Assembly (NCBI GenBank): GCA_003023785.1
Contig: PXRS01000018.1
Coordinates: 1 to 39,360 of the forward strand
From: Halobacteriales archaeon QS_5_68_33
Lineage (GTDB): Archaea; Halobacteriota; Halobacteria; Halobacteriales; Haloarculaceae
Direction of reading: 5' to 3'
Length of the DNA stretch: 39,360 bases
Part shown: positions 1 to 8,342 of the stretch, one piece after another
How the letters are laid out: the number at the start of each line of letters is the position of its first letter
Numbering within the stretch: position 1 is the first letter of the stretch
Notes under the pieces: model-generated
Told to the model about the DNA's origin: nothing
The model's input: only the letters and a program-made list of their open reading frames with translations
Database searches by the model: none
Program-made: the position numbers and the translations under genes

Positions 1-351
1 AACGACGGCGAGATCAAGAAGGTGATGGCGGTCGTGCGACCGGACAAGCTGGGCGACGTGAAACAGGCCCTGGCGGAGACGGGCGCGCCCTCGCTGACGG
101 TGACGAACGTCTCGGGCCGCGGGTCACAGCCCGCCAAGAAAGGCCAGTGGCGCGGCGAGGAGTACGTCGTCGACCTCCACCAGAAAGTGAAAATCGAGTG
201 CATCGTCGCGGACATCCCCGCCCAGGACGTGGTCGACGCCATCGCCGAGGCCGCACACACGGGCGAACCCGGCGACGGCAAGGTGTTCGTCCTGCCCGTC
301 GAGGCGGCGACACAGGTCCGGACGAGCAAGACCGGCCCGGACGCGGTCTGA
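1..351 (+). CDS. glnK: PII family nitrogen regulatory protein (5' end outside window)
   Basis: The frame is open from base 1 and reads [20 protein letters not shown], the first strand and helix of a PII protein, so the true start lies just upstream; the ATG at 22 would remove the conserved first strand. PII trimers bind ATP/ADP and 2-oxoglutarate and control ammonium transport (Amt) or glutamine synthetase in the cytoplasm. The T-loop ([20 protein letters not shown]) and the C-terminal signature ([10 protein letters not shown], then QVRTSKTG) are both clear. The tyrosine uridylylated in enterobacterial PII (LYRGAEY) is Trp here (QWRGEEY), so that modification cannot occur at this position. 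An amt gene upstream would be expected but is outside the window. GlnK rather than GlnB is an assumption. Confidence 0.9.
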   Translation, partial: NDGEIKKVMAVVRPDKLGDVKQALAETGAPSLTVTNVSGRGSQPAKKGQWRGEEYVVDLHQKVKIECIVADIPAQDVVDAIAEAAHTGEPGDGKVFVLPVEAATQVRTSKTGPDAV

Positions 352-358
352 GAGCGCA

Positions 359-823
359 ATGTCGGCACGGATCGACGATATCGACGCCAAACTGCTCCGG
401 GCACTCCTCGCCGACGGGCGCGCCAGCGCGAGCGACCTCGCCGAGGCCGCCGACGTCGCCACCTCGACGGCGACAAAGCGGCTCGGCGACCTCGAGGACG
501 ACGGCGTCGTCGAGGGCTACCAGCCCGACGTCGACTACGGCGCGTTCGGCCACGACGTGACGGCCGTCTTCCGCCTGGACGTCGATGGCGAGGGACTGGC
601 CGACGTGGTCGGCGACCTGCGCGAGACCGGCCGGATGGTCGGCGTCTACGAGGTGACCGGTACCGACGACGTCGTCGCCATCGGCAAGTTCGCCTCCACC
701 GACGCGATGAACGCCCAGATCAAGGAACTGGTCACCCACGAGCACGTCCGCTCGGCCACGACCGACGTCGTCCTCGACACCGTCTGCGAGCACGAACCGC
801 CGCCCGTGGACTCCTCCGGGTAA
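359..823 (+). CDS. Lrp/AsnC family transcriptional regulator
   Basis: This 154-residue protein has the Lrp/AsnC layout: an N-terminal helix-turn-helix (residues about 5-55, opening IDDIDAKLLRALLADGRAS, with the recognition helix near TSTATKRLGDLEDDGVV) and a C-terminal ligand-binding RAM domain (VYEVTGTDDVVAIGKF). Such proteins are DNA-binding octamers that respond to amino acids. The start is 7 nt after the PII stop on the same strand, so the two are probably cotranscribed, which suggests a role in nitrogen or amino-acid control. The residues after about 140 form a short Pro-rich tail. The ligand and targets cannot be read from the sequence. Confidence 0.9.
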   Translation: MSARIDDIDAKLLRALLADGRASASDLAEAADVATSTATKRLGDLEDDGVVEGYQPDVDYGAFGHDVTAVFRLDVDGEGLADVVGDLRETGRMVGVYEVTGTDDVVAIGKFASTDAMNAQIKELVTHEHVRSATTDVVLDTVCEHEPPPVDSSG

Positions 824-925
824 GCCCACGTTTTCGGGATGTAGAGCGTCCGAAACGAGTTTCGGCTGGATCGAACGGATCCCGACCGGACGCCGTCCGG
901 GCCAGCGCGTCGGCTCTGTCCGGTG

Positions 926-2053
926 TCACAGCCGTTCGAGCACCGCGTCGGCGTCGTAGTTGAGCGTCAGTTCGCGGGTGCGGCCCCGTCCCTCGACGTC
1001 GGCGTAGGGGGCCTCGATGATGCCCAGCTGGTCGAGTTTGTTCGTGATCTCGGAGTAGCGGGTGTAACCCAGGTCGGTGCGGTCGTTGAACGCGTCGTAG
1101 ATGTCGCCGGCGCGCTTGCCGTCGTGTTCGGCGATCACCGCCAGCAGGGCGCTCTCGGACTCGGAGAGCTCCTGCAACCGCCGTGAGAGGTGGACGTACT
1201 TGGACTTGTCGTAGGCCGCCTCGACGTCCTCGCGCTCGACCTCGCGGCTGGCGCGCATCTCCGCGTTCAGCCCCGCACGCCGGAGCAGGTCGATGCCCAC
1301 GCGCAGGTCCCCGCCCTGGTCCTCGGTGCACTCGGCGACCCGGTCCAGCACCGGCGCCGTGATGACGCCCTCGTGGAAGCCGCGGTCGACCCGCTCCTGG
1401 AGGATGTCGACGATCTCGGGCTGGTCGTACTTCGGGAAGTAGACGTCCTCGGGGCGGAAGACGCTCTGGACCCGCGTGTCGAGTTCCTCGATGACGTCCA
1501 GGTCCAGGTCCGAGGAGATACAGATGACGCCGATGCGAGCGCCGCCCTGCTCCTCGTGGGCGCGCAACAGCGAGTAGAGCGTGTCGGAGGCCTCGTCCTC
1601 GTAGAAGAGGTAGTTGACGTCGTCCAGCGCCACCGCGAGCACCTCGTCGCGCTCGACGAGGCGGTCGGTGATCTGGGAGAAGAGCTTCTTGAACGAGATG
1701 CCCGAGGAGGGCGGTTCGTAGTCGAAGACGCCCTCGAACAGCCGCGAGAACACCGAGTACCGGGTGGAGTTGACCTGGCAGTTGACCCGGACGGCCGCCA
1801 CGTCGGTCCGGGCGCGCAACTCCCCGAACAGCTTCTGGACGGCGGTGGTCTTGCCGGTCCCGGGCGGGCCGCGCGCGACGACGTTCAGCGGCCGGGACCC
1901 CCGGACCGCGGGACGGAGCGCGTACTTCAGGTTCTCCATCTGCGTCTCCCGGTGGAGAAACGTCTCCGGGACGTAGTCGATCTCGAAGACGTGCTCGTCG
2001 CGGAACACCGACTCGTCCCACGACAGCATCCCCTCCTCGGGGTCGTCGGTCAT
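926..2053 (-). CDS. Orc1/Cdc6 family replication initiation protein
   Basis: This 375-residue AAA+ ATPase recognises archaeal replication origins and helps load the MCM helicase. Walker A is RGPPGTGKTTAVQ (about residues 65-77), Walker B is LAVALDDVNYLF, and the C-terminus is a winged helix (GDIYDAFNDRTDLGYTRYSEI). The chosen start, MTDDPEEGM, has a TATA-like GGTTAAGT on the minus strand at 2078-2085, about 25-32 nt upstream, and avoids the Arg-rich extension of the longer frame, which would overlap ileS. It is divergent from ileS across only 89 bp, with no array of origin recognition boxes, so this is probably not an origin-linked copy. Haloarchaea carry many paralogues; the subtype is unknown. 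Confidence 0.92.
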   Translation of the reverse strand: MTDDPEEGMLSWDESVFRDEHVFEIDYVPETFLHRETQMENLKYALRPAVRGSRPLNVVARGPPGTGKTTAVQKLFGELRARTDVAAVRVNCQVNSTRYSVFSRLFEGVFDYEPPSSGISFKKLFSQITDRLVERDEVLAVALDDVNYLFYEDEASDTLYSLLRAHEEQGGARIGVICISSDLDLDVIEELDTRVQSVFRPEDVYFPKYDQPEIVDILQERVDRGFHEGVITAPVLDRVAECTEDQGGDLRVGIDLLRRAGLNAEMRASREVEREDVEAAYDKSKYVHLSRRLQELSESESALLAVIAEHDGKRAGDIYDAFNDRTDLGYTRYSEITNKLDQLGIIEAPYADVEGRGRTRELTLNYDADAVLERL

Positions 2054-2142
2054 CACTTTCACCACGCCTCGCGCGCCACTTAACCGTTTGTCTACCGCGG
2101 TGGAAGTGAGTTTCCAAGAGCGTTCGCCGGATTCGTGTAGGT

Positions 2143-5100
2143 ATGAGCACCGACGACGCCGACGAGTCCGGGAACGACACACCCGGGGCCGCCGACGGCG
2201 GGCGGTTCGGCGCGCTGCCGGACCAGTACGACCCCGACGCGGTCGAGGACCGCGTGTTCGACCACTGGGCGGAGACGAACGCCTACGAGCGGACCGTCGA
2301 GCACCACGCCGACGACCCCGACTACTTCTTCGTCGACGGCCCGCCCTACACCTCCGGCGCGGCCCACATGGGGACGACCTGGAACAAGGTCCTCAAGGAC
2401 TGTTACATCCGCTATCTCCGAATGCGGGGCTACGACGTCACCGACCGGCCGGGCTACGACATGCACGGCCTCCCCATCGAGACGAAAGTCGAGGAGCGAC
2501 TGGGCTTCGAGAACAAGAAGGACATCGAGGAATTCGGCGAGGACGCCTTCATCGAGGAGTGCAAGGAGTACGCCAACGAGCAACTGGCGGGCCTCCAGGC
2601 GGATTTCAAATCGTTCGGCGTCTGGATGGACTGGGACGACCCCTACAGGACCGTCGCTCCCGAGTACGTGGAGGCGGCGTGGTGGGGCTTCGAACACGCC
2701 CACGAGCGCGGCCTGGTCGAACAGGGCCAGCGGTCCATCTCGCAGTGCCCGCGTTGCGAGACGGCCATCGCCAACAACGAGGTCGAGTACGAGGACGTCG
2801 AGGACCCCTCCGTCTACGTGAAATTCGACCTCCAGGAGCGAGCGGGGTCGCTCGTCATCTGGACCACGACCCCCTGGACCATCCCCGCCAACACGTTCGT
2901 CGCGGTCGACGAGGACGGCTCCTACGTCGGCGTCGACGCTTGGAAGGACGGCGAGCGCGAGGCGCGAAGCGCCTCGGACAGGGCGAGCGGCGACGAGCCG
3001 CGAGCCAAAGAACGCCTCTACGTCGCCGAACCGAAGGTCGAGGAGGTGCTCTCGGCGGGCCGCTACGAGGACTACGAGGTCGTCGAGGAACTGACCGGCG
3101 CGGACCTCGTGGGCTGGACCTACGACCACCCGCTCCGCGAGGAAGTCCCCGACGCCCCGGGCGGCGGCGACAACGACTTCGACGGCGCGCTGGAGGTCTA
3201 CACCGCCGACTACGTCGAGACGGAGGGCGAGGGCACCGGTCTCGTCCACTCCGCGCCCGGCCACGGTGAGGAGGACTTCGAGCGCGGCCGCGAACTCGCC
3301 CTGGACATCTTCTGTCCGGTCGGCGCCGACGGCGTCTACGACCACCGCGCGGGCGCCTACGCCGACCAGTACGTCACGGACGCCGACCGGGCGATCATCG
3401 ACGACCTGGCGGCGAACGGGGCGCTGCTGGCGGAGGAGACCACGACTCACAGCTACGGTCACTGCTGGCGGTGTGACACGGGTATCGTCCAGATCGTCAC
3501 CGACCAGTGGTTCATCACGATCACCGACATCAAGGACGAACTCCTGGCGAACATCGAGGACAGCGAGTGGCACCCCCAGTGGGCCCGCGACAACCGCTTC
3601 CGCGACTTCGTCGAGGACGCCCCCGACTGGAACGTCTCCCGCCAGCGCTACTGGGGCGTCCCGATCCCCATCTGGATCCCCGCCCGGGAGGCGGGGGACG
3701 GGTCCAACGGCGGTGACCCAGTCGAGTGGAGCGGCGACATGGCCGACGCCATCGTGGTCGGCGACCGCGAGGACCTCGCCGCCCGCGTCGACCAGGACAT
3801 CGACCCTGACACTGTCGACCTGCACAAGGACACCGTCGACGACCTCACGATCACGGAGGACGGCATCATCCACGAGCGCGTCCCCGACGTGTTCGACGTC
3901 TGGCTGGACTCGTCGGTGGCGACCTGGGGCACGCTCGACTACCCGGAGGACGACAGCCGCTTCGACGACCTGTGGCCGGCCGACCTCATCATGGAAGCCC
4001 ACGACCAGACCCGCGGGTGGTTCTGGTCGCAACTCGGGATGGGGACCGCGGCGCTGGGCGAGATCCCCTACGACCGGGTGCTGATGCACGGCTACGCCAA
4101 CATGCCCGACGGCCGCGGCATGTCCAAGTCCAAGGGGATCTTCGTCGACCCCCACGAGGTCATCGAGAAACACGGCGTCGACCCGATGCGGCTGTTCCTG
4201 CTCTCGGTCACGCCCCAGGGCGAGGACATGAACTTCTCCTGGGAGGAAACCCAGGAGATGCAGCGCCGCCTCAACATCCTCTGGAACGTCGCCCGCTTCC
4301 CGTTGCCGTACATGCGCACGGACGGCTTTGACCCCCAGGAGACGACCGTCGAGGACGTCGAGGCGGACCTCGAACTCGTCGACGAGTGGGTGCTCTCGCG
4401 GCTCCAGACCACGAAAGCGGAGATGACCACGGCCATGGACGAGTTCGAGAACGACGAGGCCATCGACGCGCTCATCGAGTTCGTCGTCGAGGACGTCTCC
4501 CGCTTCTACGTCCAGGTCGTCCGCGAGCGCATGTGGGAGGAGAGCGACTCCGCCTCAAAACGGGCCGCCTACGCCACGCTCTACCGCGTCCTGGCGGAGG
4601 TCGCCGCCCTCTTCGCCCCCTTTGCCCCGTTCGTCGCCGAGGAGGTCTACGGCGCCCTGACCGGCGAGGCGGGCCACCCGACGGTCCACATGTGCGACTG
4701 GCCCGAACCCGACGACCGCTACCGGCAGGTCGGCCTGGAGGAGGACGTCGCGGCCGTCCGGGCCATCGAGGAGGCGGGGTCGAACGCCCGCCAGCAGGCC
4801 GAACGCAAGCTCCGGTGGCCGGTCAAGCGGGTCGTCGTCGACGTCGACGAGGATCCCGGCGACCTCGCCGGCACCGTCGCACTCCGCGAGGACCTGCTGG
4901 CCGACCGCCTCAACGCCCGCCGGGTCGAGGTGGTCGACCCCGACGAGCAGTGGGGCGAACTCACCTACGCCGCCGAGGCGGACATGAGCCTCCTCGGACC
5001 GGCGTTCGGCGACGACGCCGGCCGGATCATGGGCGCGCTCAACGACGCCCGCGTCGCCGAACCGACCGTCGCGGCGCTGGAGGGCGCCGTCGCCGACGCG

Positions 5101-5514
5101 CTCGGCGAGTCCGTCTCGCTCGACGCGGAGATGGTCGAGTTCGTCCGGCACACCCCCGAGGGCGTCGCCGGCGCGGAGTTCGAGGCGCTGGACGGCGAGG
5201 GCGTCGTCTACGTCGACACGGCGCTCACCGCGGACATCGAGTCCGAGGGCTACGCCCGCGAGGTGATCCGGCGCGTCCAGGAGATGCGCAAGGAACTCGA
5301 CCTGGCGATGGACGCCGAGATCCGCCTGGAGTACGACGTGAAAGACGACCGCGTGGCCGGCCTCGTCGCCGAACACGAGGACCTGATCGTCGAGGAAGTG
5401 CGGGCGACAGCGGTCGACGCGGTCTCGGACGGCCACCGCAAGACCTGGGAGGTCGAGGGCATCGAGGTTGAGATCGCGATCGAGGAACTCGCGGCGGCTG
5501 AAGCGTCGGACTGA
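2143..5514 (+). CDS. ileS: isoleucyl-tRNA synthetase
   Basis: This 1123-residue class I synthetase charges tRNA-Ile. The HIGH-type motif is HMGT within PPYTSGAAHMGT (about residues 67-78) and the KMSKS-type motif is GMSKSKG (about 658-664). Other hallmarks are WTTTPWTIPAN in the editing domain, the SHCWRCDTGIV-like YGHCWRCDTG, and VSRQRYWGVPIPIW. It is somewhat long for an archaeal IleRS. Part of the excess is a short Arg/Glu/Ser/Ala-rich stretch (EREARSASDRASGDEPRA, residues about 271-288) in the editing domain, which coincides with palindromic DNA and is probably an in-frame repeat insertion. The gene converges on tiaS, whose product makes tRNA-Ile2 a substrate for this enzyme. Confidence 0.97.
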   Translation: MSTDDADESGNDTPGAADGGRFGALPDQYDPDAVEDRVFDHWAETNAYERTVEHHADDPDYFFVDGPPYTSGAAHMGTTWNKVLKDCYIRYLRMRGYDVTDRPGYDMHGLPIETKVEERLGFENKKDIEEFGEDAFIEECKEYANEQLAGLQADFKSFGVWMDWDDPYRTVAPEYVEAAWWGFEHAHERGLVEQGQRSISQCPRCETAIANNEVEYEDVEDPSVYVKFDLQERAGSLVIWTTTPWTIPANTFVAVDEDGSYVGVDAWKDGEREARSASDRASGDEPRAKERLYVAEPKVEEVLSAGRYEDYEVVEELTGADLVGWTYDHPLREEVPDAPGGGDNDFDGALEVYTADYVETEGEGTGLVHSAPGHGEEDFERGRELALDIFCPVGADGVYDHRAGAYADQYVTDADRAIIDDLAANGALLAEETTTHSYGHCWRCDTGIVQIVTDQWFITITDIKDELLANIEDSEWHPQWARDNRFRDFVEDAPDWNVSRQRYWGVPIPIWIPAREAGDGSNGGDPVEWSGDMADAIVVGDREDLAARVDQDIDPDTVDLHKDTVDDLTITEDGIIHERVPDVFDVWLDSSVATWGTLDYPEDDSRFDDLWPADLIMEAHDQTRGWFWSQLGMGTAALGEIPYDRVLMHGYANMPDGRGMSKSKGIFVDPHEVIEKHGVDPMRLFLLSVTPQGEDMNFSWEETQEMQRRLNILWNVARFPLPYMRTDGFDPQETTVEDVEADLELVDEWVLSRLQTTKAEMTTAMDEFENDEAIDALIEFVVEDVSRFYVQVVRERMWEESDSASKRAAYATLYRVLAEVAALFAPFAPFVAEEVYGALTGEAGHPTVHMCDWPEPDDRYRQVGLEEDVAAVRAIEEAGSNARQQAERKLRWPVKRVVVDVDEDPGDLAGTVALREDLLADRLNARRVEVVDPDEQWGELTYAAEADMSLLGPAFGDDAGRIMGALNDARVAEPTVAALEGAVADALGESVSLDAEMVEFVRHTPEGVAGAEFEALDGEGVVYVDTALTADIESEGYAREVIRRVQEMRKELDLAMDAEIRLEYDVKDDRVAGLVAEHEDLIVEEVRATAVDAVSDGHRKTWEVEGIEVEIAIEELAAAEASD
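2952..3009 (+). repeat. Palindromic REP-like stretch inside ileS
   Basis: The DNA has GAGGCGC-GAA-GCGCCTC at 2959-2975, followed by CGGC-GACGA-GCCG. The same GAGGCGC/GCGCCTC arms recur in the spacer downstream of ileS, near 5632-5660. In protein it adds a charged low-complexity stretch, probably a surface loop in the editing domain. An in-frame repeat insertion is inferred from this resemblance. Confidence 0.5.
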
Positions 5515-5522
5515 TACTGTGA

Positions 5523-5750
5523 TGCGGTCGGTCTTTTCTCCCGCAGGCAGTTATCGTCGCCGGAACCCTCACCGCTCGGGTATCCTCGCTCACTGCGTTC
5601 GCTCACGGCTCGCACTGCTCGCCGTTCGCATCGAGGCGCTCACTTCGTTCGCGCCTCGCGTTCGCTGCGGGTACCCTCGCGGCAAAAACGCGGGCGAAAA
5701 AGCGGCCGCTCACTCCGTTCGCGGCCGTGAACCGCGCCTCGCTCCACTCG
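5523..5750. repeat. Palindrome-rich spacer between ileS and tiaS
   Basis: The 250-bp convergent spacer holds no gene. Just after the ileS stop is TGATGCGGTCGG (5520-5531), which resembles the terminus of the stop-codon palindromic family. From about 5568 several stem-loops follow: GAGGCGC/GCGCCTC around TCACTTCGTTC (about 5632-5660), CGGCCGC/GCGGCCG around TCACTCCGTT (about 5703-5727), and GCTCACTGCGTTCGCTC. The shared loop, TCACTNCGTTCG, marks them as one haloarchaeal extragenic repeat type. They may end transcription from both sides. Confidence 0.6.
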
Positions 5751-5765
5751 GCGCGGATGCCCCAT

Positions 5766-7043
5766 TCACCGCTCGGGGTGCGTCGGCGCGTCGAATCCCC
5801 CCCGGACCAGCGGCTTCGCGATGTGCCGGCGGGCACACGGCGGCACCTCGTACCACCCCGGTTCGAGGTCCCGTTCGACGGGCCGCTCGACCTTCCCGGG
5901 GGCGCTGGTCCCACAGTCCCGGCAGCGGTAACCCTGGTCGGCGCCAGCGGAGGCCATCGACCGCCCGCAGTCGGGGCAGTCCGGCGTCGCTCGCTCGCTC
6001 GTCACCGGCTCCCGGACGGCGAACTTCTCCAGTTTGAGCGTCCCGTCGCTCACCTCGCCACAGACCGTCAGCCGGTCGCCGACCCGGAGCGCCCGGACCC
6101 GGTCGCGGAAGCGCTTTGTCGGCTCGAACGCCGCACACTCGGTCTCGCCGGTGTCGTCACCGAGTTCGAAGAAGACGTGGCCGCCCTCCCGCGTCTCGGG
6201 CGCGCCGGCGACGCACCCGTCGACCCGAAACGACCCTCCCTCGCGGAGGTCGCTCACCCTCCCGGCGGACCGCAGGTGGGCATCGGTTCCCTGGTTCGTG
6301 ACGAACAATGCCCGTCGGGCGACCGGCTCGGCATCGATGGCCGCCGCGACCCGCCGGACGGCGTCGGCGTCGTCGCCGCGGATCCCGTGGAGGACCGGAC
6401 AGGGCGTCCGCGGGACGCAGAGGGGATAGCCCTCGCCGCGGTCGACGGTGTCCCACACCGCGGGGTAGCCCTCGTCGGCGGCCACACGGACGCTCTCGCG
6501 GTCGACCTCGCGGTCGGTCCCCCAGCGCTCGCGCTCGCGATAGGAGATCCGCTCGTAGGTCCAGTCGTCGAACGCCCGCCACGCGCCGACCGCGGCGAGC
6601 GCACCCACCCGTCCCCGGCCGTTCCCGGCGTGGGCCGTCTCGTAGTTCGCGTTCGCGGCGAGGGCCACAGCCTCGTCGGCGTCGAGCAACTCGCGGACGG
6701 CCCGGCGCGCGAACGCCGCGACCGCGTCGGGAACCTCCCCGGGACGTCCGGGAGCGACAACCACGCCCGGATTCGTCCGCGGGTCGTCGGTTTCGGCCAG
6801 GGCGAGGTGGTCGCTGGCGAGGTCGAGCGCCCGGTCGACCGGGAGGTCGGTGTGGAGGGCCAGCGCGGCGTTGCCCCGCGTCTTGTGTTCGACGGCGGGG
6901 TTCAGCCGGACGAGGAGGCGGCGCTCGACGGACCCGCCCGCCGCCCGGACGGCGTCGGCGAGCGTGGCCGCGACGTAGGTCGTACACATCCCCCGCTCGC
7001 GGGAATCCGTGTCGTCGAGGCCGATGACGGTCACACCGGTCAT
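5766..7043 (-). CDS. tiaS: tRNA(Ile2) 2-agmatinylcytidine synthetase TiaS
   Basis: TiaS uses ATP and agmatine to convert C34 of the CAU anticodon of tRNA-Ile2 into agmatidine, so that the tRNA reads AUA and is charged by IleRS. The 425-residue protein opens with [19 protein letters not shown], the family's catalytic DDTDS motif. It then carries an OB-fold region ([20 protein letters not shown], about residues 290-310) and a zinc ribbon near the C-terminus (CPDCGRS...CRDCG). The start is set by conservation; the upstream open frame is low-quality Arg/Ser-rich sequence. It converges on ileS, a functionally fitting neighbour. Confidence 0.95.
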   Translation of the reverse strand: MTGVTVIGLDDTDSRERGMCTTYVAATLADAVRAAGGSVERRLLVRLNPAVEHKTRGNAALALHTDLPVDRALDLASDHLALAETDDPRTNPGVVVAPGRPGEVPDAVAAFARRAVRELLDADEAVALAANANYETAHAGNGRGRVGALAAVGAWRAFDDWTYERISYRERERWGTDREVDRESVRVAADEGYPAVWDTVDRGEGYPLCVPRTPCPVLHGIRGDDADAVRRVAAAIDAEPVARRALFVTNQGTDAHLRSAGRVSDLREGGSFRVDGCVAGAPETREGGHVFFELGDDTGETECAAFEPTKRFRDRVRALRVGDRLTVCGEVSDGTLKLEKFAVREPVTSERATPDCPDCGRSMASAGADQGYRCRDCGTSAPGKVERPVERDLEPGWYEVPPCARRHIAKPLVRGGFDAPTHPER

Positions 7044-7253
7044 TGCTCGCTGGCGGGCAAACGGGTTTCGGACGGGACCGGCACGTTTCCGGCGCGGATC
7101 CAGTAGAAGAGCGACACGCGATCCGCACGTAACAACACCTATCGACGCCGATCCGGGCGTCGGAACTAAGCCGCCGGGAGACAATTCGTATATCAATCTA
7201 TCGGCGGCTGGGACGAAAACGCGGCGCAGGGGAGTTCTACGGGTGGCACAACG

Positions 7254-7260
7254 CCTATAT
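7254..7260 (+). promoter_or_regulatory. TATA box for the XRE-type regulator
   Basis: CCTATAT lies 25-31 nt before the ATG at 7285, the spacing expected for a haloarchaeal leaderless transcript. The 240-bp divergent spacer to tiaS contains no other clear feature. Confidence 0.55.
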
Positions 7261-7284
7261 GGGGTCACGTACTTATGTTCCCGT

Positions 7285-8253
7285 ATGTCACGGTCGGCAC
7301 TGGTCGAGAACGTTACCGCGATGTTGACGGACGCGGGCTTCGTGGTGAGCGACCGGTGTGCGATCCGGCCCAAGAGTTTCGACGTCGCCGCGCGGCGCGG
7401 CGAGGACGTGTTGCTGGTGAAGATCCTGGGGAACATCGACGCCTTCGACGCGCACACCGGCGCCGAGATGCGTCGCCTGGGGGAGTACCTGCGAGCGACG
7501 CCCATCGTCATCGGCCTGCGGACCCGCGACGAGGAACTCAAGCCCGGCGTGACCTACTTCCGACACGGGGTGCCCGTGCTCTCGCCCGACACCGCCATGG
7601 ACCTCTTCGTCGAGGAGGTCCCGCCGCTCATCTACGCGGCGCCCGGCGGCCTCTACGTCAACATCGACAGCGAGGTCCTGGAGGACGCCCGGGAGAAACG
7701 GGACTGGTCGCTCGGTCGCCTCGCGAACGAACTCGGCGTCTCCCGGCGGACCGTCTCGAAGTACGAGGACGGCATGGATGGCTCGGTCGAGGTGGCGGCC
7801 AAACTCGAGGAGCTGTTCGACGCACCCCTGACGGCGCCGGTCGACGTCCTCGAGGGCGCCGAGGACGTCCGTGAGGACGAACCCACGCCCGAGGACCCCG
7901 ACGTCGACCCCGAGAACGAACCCATCGTCGCCGTCCTCACGCGGGTCGGGTTCGACGTCCACCCCACCTCGCGGGCGCCCTTCGAGACGGTCAGCGAGAA
8001 CGAACGCCCCGAGGAGGACGTCCTCACGGGCCACTCGGAACTGACCGAGACCGCCGAGAAACGCGCCCGCATCATGTCCTCGGTCGGCCGGGTGACCCGC
8101 ACCCGCTCGGTGTACGTTGTCGACCGGGCCACCCGCGACTCCGTCGAGGGCACCGCCATCATCGAGGAAGGCGAGATGGAGGACATCAGCGCCGCCGACG
8201 AACTCCGGGACATGATCCTCGACCGCGCCGGCAACTTCGAGGAACCCGCCTGA
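7285..8253 (+). CDS. XRE-type HTH transcriptional regulator (archaeal MJ1164-like family)
   Basis: This 322-residue protein has an N-terminal domain (about 1-120, with [20 protein letters not shown]) resembling the regulator-associated nuclease-fold domain of this archaeal family. It is followed by a Cro/C1-type helix-turn-helix (about 132-180: [20 protein letters not shown], then VSKYEDG) and a C-terminal domain that reuses similar sequence ([13 protein letters not shown]). Such proteins are predicted DNA-binding regulators of unknown targets. The start follows a TATA box at leaderless spacing. Its TGA stop is the left target repeat of a palindromic element at 8254-8330. Confidence 0.85.
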   Translation: MSRSALVENVTAMLTDAGFVVSDRCAIRPKSFDVAARRGEDVLLVKILGNIDAFDAHTGAEMRRLGEYLRATPIVIGLRTRDEELKPGVTYFRHGVPVLSPDTAMDLFVEEVPPLIYAAPGGLYVNIDSEVLEDAREKRDWSLGRLANELGVSRRTVSKYEDGMDGSVEVAAKLEELFDAPLTAPVDVLEGAEDVREDEPTPEDPDVDPENEPIVAVLTRVGFDVHPTSRAPFETVSENERPEEDVLTGHSELTETAEKRARIMSSVGRVTRTRSVYVVDRATRDSVEGTAIIEEGEMEDISAADELRDMILDRAGNFEEPA

Positions 8254-8330
8254 CACGGTCGGTCGTAACCGTTTCCCGGTGATTCACCGGACGTCCGGCG
8301 AATCCCGGAAATGACTGACAACCGACCGTA
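8254..8330. repeat. Stop-codon palindromic element, copy 1
   Basis: The 77-bp element has a left arm CACGGTCGGTCGTAAC and a right arm whose complement reads TACGGTCGGTTGTCAG. The left flank TGA (8251-8253) is the stop codon of the XRE-type regulator. The right flank is TGC rather than TGA, so the duplication is imperfect here. Confidence 0.75.
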
Positions 8331-8342
8331 TGCCCCCCGGCG

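Noticed and set aside
2054-2142. Replication origin between Orc1/Cdc6 and ileS
   Set aside because: The spacer is only 89 bp and holds a single weak GTTTCC-like match, with no repeated origin recognition boxes or AT-rich unwinding region.
732-2182. Long Arg/Ala/Pro-rich minus- and plus-strand frames around the Orc1/Cdc6 gene
   Set aside because: They are mirror frames of a high-GC gene: composition is Arg-rich rather than acidic, and no motif is visible. The same applies to long shadow frames opposite ileS, katG, thrS, tiaS, maeB and aconitase.
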